A stretch of 64,000 nucleotides of DNA from contig NZ_VWPH01000002.1 in NCBI RefSeq assembly GCF_008630535.1, forward strand, positions 558,001 through 622,000, given 5' to 3'. Each line of letters starts with the position of its first letter. The first letter of the stretch is position 1. Made by a program: the position numbers and the translations under genes. Origin of the DNA: Saccharopolyspora hirsuta (GTDB taxonomy: Bacteria; Actinomycetota; Actinomycetes; Mycobacteriales; Pseudonocardiaceae). The notes beneath the pieces were generated by a model that was not told where the DNA came from, did no database searches, and saw nothing but the letters and a program-made list of their open reading frames with translations. Of this stretch, positions 14,853 to 23,534 are shown one piece after another.

Positions 14853-16325
14853 CTACAGGTGCTGCAGCCGCGGCCAGATCTCGGCCCAGGTGCCGATCTT
14901 CCCGGTGCACAACCAGATCGGGACGGCACCGGCGTGCACCTGCCGGACGTCGGTGAAGTGCCCGCGCAGGTCTTCCGGGTCCCCGACGAGCAGCACGGAG
15001 TCGACCTGCTCGTCGGGCGGGCCGAAGAAGCCGTACCCCCGGTGCGGGCTGTAGGCCTCCGGCAGGTCGTACCGGGCCCGGCCGACCTCCACCATCGCCG
15101 TGATGATGTAGCTGTCGCCCACCACCGCGGTGCGCTCCTGCTGCTGCGGCGGCAGCGCGGTGTACGCGGCCGAGGTGTCGCGGGCGACCAGGTCCGAGCT
15201 CGGCACCCCGAACAGGGTCGTCATCGAGGTGGAGGCCCACATCAGGTAGCCCGCCAGCGCAGCGGACGCGAGGAACGGGATCCAAGCCGTCCACCCCCAG
15301 CGGGACGGTTTGGCCTCCCGGCGGCGTTGCAGCGCCACCAGCCCGGCGGCGATCACCACGCCGTACAACCCGATCAAGTAGTAGGGGCGCGCGGCGGTGG
15401 CGACGAAGAAGACGTGCAGCAGGATCGCGGCGAGCCCGAAGAACCGGTACGGCCGCAGCTCCGCCGAGCGGAACAGCTTCCACAGCCCGATCAGGTACAG
15501 CGCCGCACCGGCGACCCCGGCGTACAGCACCAGCATGACGGCGGTGCCCCCGCGGCCACCCGACAGGATGGGGGACTCCTCCGCCACGATCGCGCCCATC
15601 TGCAGCTGCGGCCAGCCGTGCAGGGCCTGCCACACGAGCGTGGGCGCAGCGATGACCGCCGCGATGCCCACGCCGCCCCAGAACATCGGGCGGCGCAGGA
15701 TCTCCCGCGGCCCCACCAGCAGCACGCTGATCAGCAGCGCCACGCACAGGATCGCCACTTGGAACTTGGTCTGCGCGGCCACGCCGAGCACCACCCCGAA
15801 CACCAGCAGCAGCCGGTCGTCCGGGCGGCCCTGCTCGCGCAGCCGGATCCACCGGACCAGCAGCCAGGAGAGCACCAGCCACTGCACCGGTTCGAAGGTG
15901 TACGGGGTGACCCAGTGCCCGACCAGCCCGACCCACAAGCCCGTCGCGCCCGCTCCGGCGGCGAGCACCTGCGCGCGGCGGTCCCCGCCGAGCTCGCGGG
16001 CGAGCAGCGCGCACATCACCACCGCGGCGGCGGTCGCGAGCACCGCGGGCAGGCGCAGCACCACCAACGAGCCGGGCGCGATCCAGTCCATCGCCGCCGC
16101 GATCAGCGGCGCGAAGGGCGGCTGGTCGGCGTACCCCCAGTCCGGGTGGTACTTGCCGGCCGCGAGCATGTAGGCCTCGTCGATCCAGAAGTCCCCGATC
16201 GCGCTCAGCACGAGGTGCGCGACGGCGACCAGACCGGCGATGGTGAGCACCGGCCACTTGGCCAGCGGGCGCAGCCAGGGCTCGGCCGGCGGTCGGGGTT
16301 GTGCCGCGAGCACTGCGGGTTCCAT
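14853..16325 (-). CDS. GT39/ArnT-type membrane glycosyltransferase
   Basis: A 490-aa polytopic membrane protein of the PMT_2 superfamily, which transfers sugars from polyprenyl-phosphate donors to lipid, polymer or protein acceptors outside the membrane. The first extracytoplasmic loop carries the catalytic acidic pair in 'AIGDFWIDEAYMLAAGKYHP', followed by 'GYADQPPFAPLIAAAMDW'. About eleven hydrophobic segments follow, and a soluble C-terminal domain ends 'GKIGTWAEIWPRLQHL'. The acceptor is unknown. It lies 93 bp upstream of the PH-domain pair on the same strand and may share its transcript. Confidence 0.88.
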   Translation of the reverse strand: MEPAVLAAQPRPPAEPWLRPLAKWPVLTIAGLVAVAHLVLSAIGDFWIDEAYMLAAGKYHPDWGYADQPPFAPLIAAAMDWIAPGSLVVLRLPAVLATAAAVVMCALLARELGGDRRAQVLAAGAGATGLWVGLVGHWVTPYTFEPVQWLVLSWLLVRWIRLREQGRPDDRLLLVFGVVLGVAAQTKFQVAILCVALLISVLLVGPREILRRPMFWGGVGIAAVIAAPTLVWQALHGWPQLQMGAIVAEESPILSGGRGGTAVMLVLYAGVAGAALYLIGLWKLFRSAELRPYRFFGLAAILLHVFFVATAARPYYLIGLYGVVIAAGLVALQRRREAKPSRWGWTAWIPFLASAALAGYLMWASTSMTTLFGVPSSDLVARDTSAAYTALPPQQQERTAVVGDSYIITAMVEVGRARYDLPEAYSPHRGYGFFGPPDEQVDSVLLVGDPEDLRGHFTDVRQVHAGAVPIWLCTGKIGTWAEIWPRLQHL

Positions 16326-16521
16326 GATTCCCCCAAGGCGGTTTCGGAAGGCTGGATCAATTCAAGCCTGGTCCACCCTTGATCAACACGGCGCTTGGTA
16401 GGGCATTCGGGGGCCGAAAGTCGGTTCCTGACCGACGGCGGTGCAACTTTCGTCTAGGGCTTGTCGTCGACCGGATGGTTCTCCGCCGGTTCTCCGCGTG
16501 TCGTTGTCTACCGTGGTCCAG

Positions 16522-17784
16522 GTGAAACGCCCGCTGTGGCGGCTGCTGTGGAACGACAAGCGGGAGGCCGCGTTCGACGTGGCCCTCGTGGTCGGACTGA
16601 TCCTGCTCGGCCGCGTCCTGCTCCTGATGTACCCCTCCGAGGTGCCGCCCGGCACGTTCGACTGGATCGGCGGGCTCTGGCTGAACGACGTGATCTCGGT
16701 GGTGCTGGACGTCGCGCTGCTGGCGCGGCGGCGCTACCCGCAGGTGATCATGACGATGATCGCGGTGCTGGCGGTCGCCCAGGCGCTGATGGTCGAGCTC
16801 GGTCCGGGACCGCTGCTGTACGTCAACCTGGAGAGCGACCCGTGGCTGCCCGGCCACACGCCGTGGGCGATCTACGCCGCCGTCGTCTACACCACCGGGC
16901 GCAAGTGGAAGTTCTTCACCTGGGACCTGATCAGCATCACCGCGCTGATCAGCGTCCGGCCGTGGGGCGACCCGTCGAGCGATGCCATCGTCGCGGGCGT
17001 GCTGTGGACGATCTTCCCGGCGGTCCTCGGGCTCTACGTGAGCGCCCGCCGCCGGTTGGTCGGCGCGCTGCGGGAGCGGGCCGAGCGCGCGGAGCGGGAG
17101 CAGGAGCTGCTGGCCGAGCAGGCCCGGGCCGACGAGCGGACCCGCCTGGCCACCGAGATGCACGACGTGGTCACGCACCGGGTGAGCCTCATGGTGCTGC
17201 AGGCCGGGGCGCTGGGCGTGGCGGCCAAGGACCCGGCGATCCGCCAGGCCGCCGAGGAGCTGCGGACCAGCGGTTGCGAGGCGCTGGAGGAGCTGCGGGA
17301 CCTGGTCGGGGTGCTGCGGCGCGGCTCGGGCGAGCAGGACGCCTGCCCGGACGCCACCCCGCCGACGGACCTGCCGGACCTCGGCGAGCTGATCGGGCAG
17401 TCCGAGGCGGTCGGGGTGCCCGTCGAGTTCACTGTGGACGGTGATCCGACGATGGTCTCCGCCGCGGTCGGGCGCACCGCCTACCGCGTGGTGCAGGAGG
17501 CGCTCACCAACGTGCACAAGCACGCGTTCGGCTCCCGGGTGAGCGTGCACCTGCTGCACAGCGACGACCGGCTGCGGCTGGTGGTCCGCAACACCGAGCC
17601 GCCGGAGCGGGCCGCGCCGGACCTGGCGGACAGCGGTTCCGGGACCGGGCTGCTCGGGCTGCAGCAGCGGGTCGAGCTGGTCGGCGGCACGTTCCGGGCC
17701 GGGCCCGCCGACCGCGGCGGGTTCGAGGTCGATGTGATACTGCCCGCGTACGTGCCTACTGGGGAGGCGGGCGGCGATGGGTGA
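16522..17784 (+). CDS. Sensor histidine kinase (NarL-type)
   Basis: A 420-aa membrane kinase with about five hydrophobic segments in residues 15-175, a coiled segment (ALRERAERAEREQELLAEQA), a HisKA_3 phospho-acceptor helix ('LATEMHDVVTHRVSLMVLQA') and a HATPase with N-box 'VVQEALTNVHKHAF' and 'GSGTGLLGLQQRVELVGG'. The GTG at 16522 was taken; a GTG nine bases upstream is an alternative. The stop overlaps the response regulator start by 8 bp. The signal is unknown. Confidence 0.92.
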   Translation: MKRPLWRLLWNDKREAAFDVALVVGLILLGRVLLLMYPSEVPPGTFDWIGGLWLNDVISVVLDVALLARRRYPQVIMTMIAVLAVAQALMVELGPGPLLYVNLESDPWLPGHTPWAIYAAVVYTTGRKWKFFTWDLISITALISVRPWGDPSSDAIVAGVLWTIFPAVLGLYVSARRRLVGALRERAERAEREQELLAEQARADERTRLATEMHDVVTHRVSLMVLQAGALGVAAKDPAIRQAAEELRTSGCEALEELRDLVGVLRRGSGEQDACPDATPPTDLPDLGELIGQSEAVGVPVEFTVDGDPTMVSAAVGRTAYRVVQEALTNVHKHAFGSRVSVHLLHSDDRLRLVVRNTEPPERAAPDLADSGSGTGLLGLQQRVELVGGTFRAGPADRGGFEVDVILPAYVPTGEAGGDG

Positions 17785-18436
17785 TCCGATCCGGGTCGTG
17801 GTGGTCGACGACGAGCCGATGGTCTGCGCGCACCTGCGCACCATCCTCGGTTCCGCCGAGGACATCGAGGTCGTGGACGACGCGCAGGACGGCGCGGCGG
17901 CGGTCGAGTCCGTGGTCCGGCACCGGCCGCACGTGGTGCTGATGGACCTGCGGATGCCCGGGGTCGACGGGCTGACCGGCATCGAGCGGATCTGCAAGCT
18001 GCCCGATCCGCCCGCGGTGGTCGCGCTGACCACCTTCGACGCCGACAAGTACGTGCTGCGCGCCCTGCGCGCCGGTGCGGCCGGGTTCCTGGTCAAGTCG
18101 ACCCCGCCGGGCGACCTCATCGGTCTGGTGCGGGTGGCCGCCGACGGGCACACCGTGCTGTCCCAGGAGGCCAAGAAGCGGCTGCTGGCGGCGTCGGGGG
18201 ACGAGCAGAGCTCGCGGCAGCGGGCGGTCGCGCTGGTCCGGGACCTGACCGAGCGCGAGGTCGAGGTGCTGACCTGCCTGGGGCAGGGGATGTCCAACGC
18301 GCAGATCGCCGAGCGGCTCTACCTGTCCGAGGCCACGGTCAAGAGCTACGTGTCGCGGCTGCTGGTGAAGCTGTCCTGCTCGAACCGGCTGCAGGCCGGG
18401 CTGCTCGCCTACGACGCCGGGCTGGTTCCCCGGTGA
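17777..18436 (+). CDS. NarL/LuxR-type response regulator
   Basis: A 219-aa two-domain regulator. The receiver (residues 1-120) has the acidic pair 'VVVVDDEPM', the phospho-acceptor Asp in 'VVLMDLRMPGVDG' and Lys in 'GFLVKSTPPGDL'. The LuxR-type HTH is at residues 150-210 ('LTEREVEVLTCLGQGMSNAQ', 'EATVKSYVSRLLVKL'). It partners the kinase whose stop codon it overlaps. Targets are unknown; the adjacent trypsin gene 600 bp downstream is a candidate by position only. Confidence 0.94.
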   Translation: MGDPIRVVVVDDEPMVCAHLRTILGSAEDIEVVDDAQDGAAAVESVVRHRPHVVLMDLRMPGVDGLTGIERICKLPDPPAVVALTTFDADKYVLRALRAGAAGFLVKSTPPGDLIGLVRVAADGHTVLSQEAKKRLLAASGDEQSSRQRAVALVRDLTEREVEVLTCLGQGMSNAQIAERLYLSEATVKSYVSRLLVKLSCSNRLQAGLLAYDAGLVPR

Positions 18437-19040
18437 GCTGGGGTTCCGGCGCGCGGCGGCGGGTTGGGCCGAGAGGTTGAACGATCAACGCGGGCAAGCT
18501 CCACCGATTGGCCCTGGAATATTCCACCGGAAATCAGATACACCAGAAGCAGCGCGCTCCGCACAGGGCGGTCGGGGCCTTGGAGCGCGCCTGCCATCGG
18601 TTCGGGGATCGATGGCACCACCGGTCGGAGGGGTCCGGCCGCGGTTGGGGTGTCCCCGGCGCAGTTCGGGGTGCGCCGGGGACGCTTCTGACGCGGACGG
18701 GTGACGACCGGGACCCCGCGCCGGGGCGGTACTTCGGAATGCCCGAGCAGCGCGCGGTTCGCGCCGGTGTCCGCTTCGGATGGTCGAGCGCTCCTCGCCC
18801 GAATTCGGTTGCGGCGCACCGCCAACGGGGACTTGACGAGCCGGTTCACCCCGGTTGTCCAGTCCCTGAACTGGGGAAATGTCCTGCGGTACTGGTTAAA
18901 ACGGCAAATTCCGGTGCTTTCCCGGTCGGCGTCGACGTCGATATTGTTCGATCGAGTTAGTCGCTGTGCGTAACCACCCGGTGGGAGGCAGGTCACCGGG
19001 TCCGGTTGGCAGCGGCCGATTTCCACACGAGGAGAACACG
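18437..19040. other. Gene-poor gap of about 600 bp before the trypsin gene
   Basis: No frame here shows steady GC3 bias or a plausible ribosome-binding site. The last 100 bp are less GC-rich (TGGTTAAAACGG, ATATTGTTCGATCG) and probably hold the trypsin promoter. ACGAGGAGAAC is the ribosome-binding site of that gene. Nothing else recognisable was seen. Confidence 0.5.
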
Positions 19041-19841
19041 ATGGTCGATGCCCCACGTCGCCTGGCCCGGTTCGCCGGGGTCACCGCGATCGCCGTCGCA
19101 GCCCTTTCCGCGGCCTCCGTCGCGCAGGCGCAGCCCGCGGACGTCAACCCCTACATCGTCGGCGGCGAGGACGCCGACATCGCGGACCACCCGTTCACCG
19201 TCGCGCTGGTCACCCCGAGCGGCCAGCAGTTCTGCGGCGGCTCGCTGGTGGCCCCGAACAAGGTGCTCACCGCCGCCCACTGCACCGACGGCTCGCAGCC
19301 GGCCGACATCAACGTGGTCAGCGGCCGCACCGTGATGAGCTCCCAGGAGGGGACCGTCTCGAAGGTCACCGACGTCTGGGTGCACCCGCAGTACCAGGAC
19401 GCCGCGCAGGGCTACGACGTCTCGGTGCTGACCCTGGAGGCCCCGGTCCAGGAGGCCCCGATCGAGCTGGCCACCGCCGACGACCCCGGCTACGCGCCGG
19501 ACAGCCAGGCGACCATCCTCGGCTGGGGCAACACCTCCGAGGGCGGCCAGCAGGCCGACCACCTGCAGAAGGCCACCGTGCCGGTGACCTCCGACGAGAC
19601 CTGCTCCGGCGCGTACCAGGAGTACAGCCCGGACTCGATGGTCTGCGCCGGGGTGCCGGAGGGCGGTGTCGACTCCTGCCAGGGCGACTCCGGTGGCCCG
19701 CTGGTGGTGGACAACAAGCTGATCGGCGTCACCTCGTGGGGTGAGGGCTGCGCCCGTCCGGGCAAGCCCGGCGTCTACGCCCGCGTCGGCGCCTACCACG
19801 ACGAGATCCAGGAGCAGATCGGTTCGGCCAGCACCCGCTGA
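19041..19841 (+). CDS. Secreted trypsin-like serine protease (S1 family)
   Basis: A 266-aa preproprotein. Signal peptide residues 1-32 (RRLARFAGVTAIAVAALSAA ... AQA) are followed by a short propeptide (QPADVNPY) and the mature N-terminus IVGG. The catalytic triad is visible: His in 'VLTAAHCTDG', Asp in 'GYDVSVLTL', Ser in 'DSCQGDSGGPLVV'. The Asp six residues before the Ser and 'SWGEGCARPGKPGVY' predict trypsin-type cleavage after Lys/Arg. Six cysteines fit three disulfides. Saccharopolyspora and Streptomyces trypsins of this length are secreted during mycelial turnover. A hairpin terminator follows. Confidence 0.96.
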   Translation: MVDAPRRLARFAGVTAIAVAALSAASVAQAQPADVNPYIVGGEDADIADHPFTVALVTPSGQQFCGGSLVAPNKVLTAAHCTDGSQPADINVVSGRTVMSSQEGTVSKVTDVWVHPQYQDAAQGYDVSVLTLEAPVQEAPIELATADDPGYAPDSQATILGWGNTSEGGQQADHLQKATVPVTSDETCSGAYQEYSPDSMVCAGVPEGGVDSCQGDSGGPLVVDNKLIGVTSWGEGCARPGKPGVYARVGAYHDEIQEQIGSASTR

Positions 19842-19856
19842 CCGGACGCTGCCGGA

Positions 19857-19883
19857 GGGCCGCGGGCGAGGAGCCCGCGGCCC
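19857..19883 (+). terminator. Hairpin terminator after the trypsin gene
   Basis: GGGCCGCGGGC pairs perfectly with GCCCGCGGCCC across a 5-nt loop, 16 bp after the stop codon, and is followed by TTCGTCGT. Confidence 0.8.
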
Positions 19884-19926
19884 TTCGTCGTCCGGTGCGA
19901 CGCGATTTCATTGAGGTTTTTCCAGC

Positions 19927-20115
19927 CTCGTTCTGCGTGGCGGTGCCGGTGGCGGAACCTCAGCGCCCGCCTGGACTCCGGGTGCCCTGACTGATGTATG
20001 ACCCGATACACGGCGTCAGGGCCGTCCTCGCCGGAAGGAACCCCGGAGGGGTGGGCACCGTGAACCCGCGGCGGTGCGAGCTGCGAGGGTGGGTTATGCG
20101 CCTGCGGCGCATGCG
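19927..20115 (+). repeat. Structured intergenic element of about 190 bp, family 4, copy A
   Basis: It matches the reverse strand of 57770-57960 over its whole length, including GGCGGAACCTCAG, GTATG...CACGGC, CCGTCCTCGCC and AACCCGCGGCGGTGCGAGC. Hairpin 1 (19984-19991 with 20015-20022: GCCCTGAC/GTCAGGGC) and hairpin 2 (ATGCGCC/GGCGCAT near 20095-20111) have different bases in the other copy, but the pairing is kept. Compensatory change argues for a conserved RNA or DNA structure. It lies after the trypsin terminator and has no co-directional gene downstream. Confidence 0.7.
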
Positions 20116-20175
20116 ACACCTGCCGACCGGTGCCGGTCGCCCTTCGCAGCTGCGGTCCATGGGCAGGATGAACAA

Positions 20176-20310
20176 GTTCAATGGAAATCAGATGTCCGAT
20201 TTCCATTGAAATCGCGGGGAGTTGTGCACAGGTGTCGGTGTGTCGGGCGCTGACGCGCCGACTGCCCGCGAGTTCCCTTGAAATCGCGGGTTCGATTTCC
20301 ATTGAAGTTG
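20176..20310 (+). repeat. Palindrome element, family 2, copy a
   Basis: GTTCAATGGAAATC and GATTTCCATTGAAATC at one end are followed by CGGGGAGTTGT, a GTGTCGGGC...GACGCGCC core, and two further half-palindromes (CCCTTGAAATCGCGGG, GATTTCCATTGAAGTTGC). Related copies are at 32852-32972 and, inverted, at 60537-60675. It lies just beyond the 3' end of ileS. Confidence 0.65.
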
Positions 20311-20335
20311 CGTCGCCCCGGTCGGGGGGGGGACT

Positions 20336-23300
20336 TCACCGGGGTGGTTGCGGGTGGAGCCAGATCGTCAGGCCCAGGTCCGGGTCGGTGTGCTCGGTGG
20401 AATCCGCTGCGGGGGCGGTGGATTCGCCGATGTCGACGGCCAGCACCGCGGCGGCGATCTCCTCGGCGCTGGTCAGCAGCGCCTCGCGGAGCTCGCCGTC
20501 GGCGCGCCAGCGCAGGGAGATCCGGTCGGTGACGTCGAGGCCGTCCTGCTTGCGGCAGTCCTGGACGAACCGGATCACCTCGCGCGCCAGCCCGGCCCGC
20601 CCCAGCTCGGGGGTGATCGTGGTGTCCAGCGCGATCGTGACCTCCCGCTGCGACTCCACCACCCAGCCGGTCCGCGGCACCTCGCTGAGGAGCACGTCGT
20701 CGGCGGTCAGCGGTTCGCGCTGGCCGTCCACCTCGATCGTCGCGGTGCCCGCGCGCAGGTCGCGGGCCAGTTCGGCCGGATTCGCGGCGGCGACCGCGGC
20801 CGCCGCCCGCTGGGTGCGGTTGCCGAACCGGGCGCCCAGCGCGCGGAAGTTCGGCTTGACCGACACGTCCAGCACCTCGCCCGCCGACTCCAGCGGTTCG
20901 ATGCGGCGCACGTTGAGCTCGTCGGCCAGGTCGGCGACCAGCTCCGGCGGCAGCGCCGCGCTGACCAGCGCCCGCGCCAGCGGCTGCCGCACCTTGATGC
21001 CGCTGCTCTTGCGCGCCGCCCGGCCCGCTTCCGCCAGCTGCCGCTCGAGGTCCACCTGGGACAGCAGCCTGTCGTCGACCAGCCGCAGGTCGGCGCTCGG
21101 CCAGCTCGCCAGGTGCACCGAATCCGGCGCCTCCGGGATGCCCGGGCGGACCACGTCCTGCCAGACCCGCTCGGCGATGAACGGCACGAACGGCGCGAGC
21201 AGCCGGGTCAGCACGTCCAGGCAGTCGTGCAGGGTGCGCAGGGCGTTGCGGTCGCCGTCCCAGAAGCGCTGCCGCGAGCGGCGGACGTACCAGTTCGACA
21301 GGTCGTCGACGAACTCCGCCAGCGCCCGTCCGGCACCGGCGGTGTCGTAGTCCTCCAGCCGCGCGTCCACCTCCGCGGCCAGCCGGTGGAGCCGCGCCAG
21401 GACCCAGCGGTCCAGCACCGGGCGCTGCTCGGGCGGATCGGCGTCGGCCGGGATCCAGTCCACCAGCGCGGCGTAGCGGCTGAAGAACGACGCGGTGTTC
21501 CAGTAGGTCAGCAGCACCTTGCGGACGATCTCGCGCAGCGGACCGTGCCCGACCCGCCGCGCCGACCACGGCGATCCGCTGCAGAGCATGAACCAGCGCA
21601 GCGCGTCCGCGCCGTGCTCCTCCATCAGGGGCAGCGGTTCCAGCACGTTGCCCAGGTGCTTGCTCATCTTGCGGCCGTCCTCGGCCATGATGTGCCCCAA
21701 GCAGACGACGTTCTCGTACGCGGAGCGGTCGAACAGCAGCGTGCCGACCGCCATCAGCGTGTAGAACCAGCCGCGGGTCTGGTCGATCGCCTCGCAGATG
21801 TACTGCGCCGGGTAGTTGCGCGCGAGCTCCGCCACGCTGCCCGGCCGGTGCGGGTAGCCGAGCTGGGCGAAGGGCATCGAACCGGAGTCGAACCAGGCGT
21901 CGATCACCTCGGGCACCCGCGCGGCCGACCGCCCGCAGGTGGGGCAGGGGAACTCGATCTCGTCCAGGTAAGGGCGGTGCGGGTCCAGCCCGGTGAGGTC
22001 CTGGCCGGTGCGCTCGCCCAGCTCGGCGCGCGAGCCGATCGGCGTGACGTGGCCGTCCGGGCACCGCCACAGCGGCAGCGGGGTGCCCCAGTAGCGGGTC
22101 CGGGACAGCGCCCAGTCCACGTTGTTGTCCAGCCAGTTCCCGTAGCGGCCGTGCTTGACGTGCTCCGGGTACCAGGTGGTGCGCTCGTTCTCGCGCTGCA
22201 GCGCGTCGCGGATCGCGGTGGTCCGGATGTACCAGGACAGCTGCGCGTAGTACATCAGCGGCGTGTGGCAGCGCCAGCAGTGCGGGTACTGGTGCTCGAA
22301 GGTGCTGTAGTGCAGCAGGAGATCGCGGTGCCGGAGGTCTTCGACCAGCACCGCGTCGGCGTCCTTGAAGAACATCCCGCCGACCAGCCCGACGTCGGCG
22401 GCGAACCGGCCGTCGGGCCCGACCGGGTTCACCACCGGCAGGCCGTTCTCCCGGCAGACCGCGAGGTCGTCGGCGCCGAACGCGGGGGCCTGGTGCACCA
22501 GCCCGGTCCCGTCCTCGGTGGAGACGTAGTCGGCGAGCACCACGAAGTGCGCGTCGGGGATGTCCACCAGGTCGAACGGGCGGCGGTAGCGCAGGCCCGC
22601 CAGCGCGGTGCCCGGCACGGTCGCGAGCACCTCGCCGCCGGGGCCGAGCACGGCCTCGACCAGCGGTTCGGCCACCACGAAGGTGCCGCGGACGGTGCGC
22701 ACCACCTGGTAGTCCACCGCCGGGTGCACCGCGACCGCGGTGTTGGACACCAGCGTCCACGGCGTCGTCGTCCAGATCAGCAGGTCGACGTCGTGGTGCC
22801 CGGCCAGCGGCCCGTCCACCGGGAACCGCACGAACGCCGACGGGTCGTGCGCCGGTTCGTAGCCCTGGGCGACCTCGTGGTCGGACAGCGTCGTCTGGTC
22901 CCGCGGGCAGTACGGGGCCACCCGGTAGTCCTCGACCAGCAGCCCCGCGTCGAAGATCCGCTTCAGCGCCCACCACACGCTGTCGACGTAGTCCGGCGAC
23001 ATCGTCCAGTAGGCGGCGGAGAGGTCGATCCAGTAGCCCATCCGGCGGGTGACCGCCTCGAACTCGCCGACGTAGCGCTGCACCGAAGCGCGGCAGCGGG
23101 CGTTGAACTCGGCGATGCCGATCCGCTCGATGTCGGGCTTGCCGCTGATGCCCAGCTCCTGCTCGACGGCGAGCTCCACCGGCAGCCCGTGGCAGTCCCA
23201 CCCGCCGCGCCGCGGCACGCTGCAGCCCTTCATCGTCTTGAACCGCGGGAAGACGTCCTTGAACACCCGGGCCTCGACGTGGTGGGTGCCGGGCAGCCCG

Positions 23301-23470
23301 TTGGCGGTGGGCGGGCCCTCGTAGAACACCCAGCGCGGGCCGCCCGCGGTCTGCGCCAGGCTGCGCTCGAACACCTCGTGCGCGCGCCACCACTCGATGA
23401 TCCGGCGCTCCATCGCGGGCAGGTCGATCGAGGGTTCGAGCGGTCGGAACGGTGATCCGGGCTGCGCCAT
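20336..23470 (-). CDS. ileS: Isoleucyl-tRNA synthetase
   Basis: A 1044-aa class I aminoacyl-tRNA synthetase charging tRNA-Ile. The HIGH-type motif is in 'PPTANGLPGTHHVEARVFKD', the CP1 editing domain contains 'LLIWTTTPWTLVSNTAVAV', and 'DWALSRTRYWGTPLPLW' and the KMSKS-type 'DGRKMSKHLGN' follow. An anticodon-binding and C-terminal extension reaches the stop. The length and motif variants match the long (eukaryote-like, often mupirocin-insensitive) IleS class found in actinobacteria such as Mycobacterium. The ATG at 23470 was used; the ATG two codons upstream is equally possible. It is divergent from psuG. Confidence 0.97.
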   Translation of the reverse strand: MAQPGSPFRPLEPSIDLPAMERRIIEWWRAHEVFERSLAQTAGGPRWVFYEGPPTANGLPGTHHVEARVFKDVFPRFKTMKGCSVPRRGGWDCHGLPVELAVEQELGISGKPDIERIGIAEFNARCRASVQRYVGEFEAVTRRMGYWIDLSAAYWTMSPDYVDSVWWALKRIFDAGLLVEDYRVAPYCPRDQTTLSDHEVAQGYEPAHDPSAFVRFPVDGPLAGHHDVDLLIWTTTPWTLVSNTAVAVHPAVDYQVVRTVRGTFVVAEPLVEAVLGPGGEVLATVPGTALAGLRYRRPFDLVDIPDAHFVVLADYVSTEDGTGLVHQAPAFGADDLAVCRENGLPVVNPVGPDGRFAADVGLVGGMFFKDADAVLVEDLRHRDLLLHYSTFEHQYPHCWRCHTPLMYYAQLSWYIRTTAIRDALQRENERTTWYPEHVKHGRYGNWLDNNVDWALSRTRYWGTPLPLWRCPDGHVTPIGSRAELGERTGQDLTGLDPHRPYLDEIEFPCPTCGRSAARVPEVIDAWFDSGSMPFAQLGYPHRPGSVAELARNYPAQYICEAIDQTRGWFYTLMAVGTLLFDRSAYENVVCLGHIMAEDGRKMSKHLGNVLEPLPLMEEHGADALRWFMLCSGSPWSARRVGHGPLREIVRKVLLTYWNTASFFSRYAALVDWIPADADPPEQRPVLDRWVLARLHRLAAEVDARLEDYDTAGAGRALAEFVDDLSNWYVRRSRQRFWDGDRNALRTLHDCLDVLTRLLAPFVPFIAERVWQDVVRPGIPEAPDSVHLASWPSADLRLVDDRLLSQVDLERQLAEAGRAARKSSGIKVRQPLARALVSAALPPELVADLADELNVRRIEPLESAGEVLDVSVKPNFRALGARFGNRTQRAAAAVAAANPAELARDLRAGTATIEVDGQREPLTADDVLLSEVPRTGWVVESQREVTIALDTTITPELGRAGLAREVIRFVQDCRKQDGLDVTDRISLRWRADGELREALLTSAEEIAAAVLAVDIGESTAPAADSTEHTDPDLGLTIWLHPQPPR

Positions 23471-23534
23471 GCCCATATGCTCACACCGCGCGGGCCCGCG
23501 GGCTCGCCGTCCCGGCAGGGGAGCGGAGGTCGCG

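Noticed and set aside
14310-16382. A 690-codon open frame opposite the PH-domain and glycosyltransferase genes
   Set aside because: It crosses several well-supported genes on the other strand and has no recognisable domain.
18437-19040. Several overlapping short open frames in the gap before the trypsin gene
   Set aside because: None has a ribosome-binding site, steady GC3 bias or a recognisable motif.
20348-23455. A 1035-codon open frame on the strand opposite ileS
   Set aside because: It is an antisense shadow produced by high GC3 in ileS; its translation is Arg/Ala/Val-rich with no domain, while the ileS strand has every catalytic motif.
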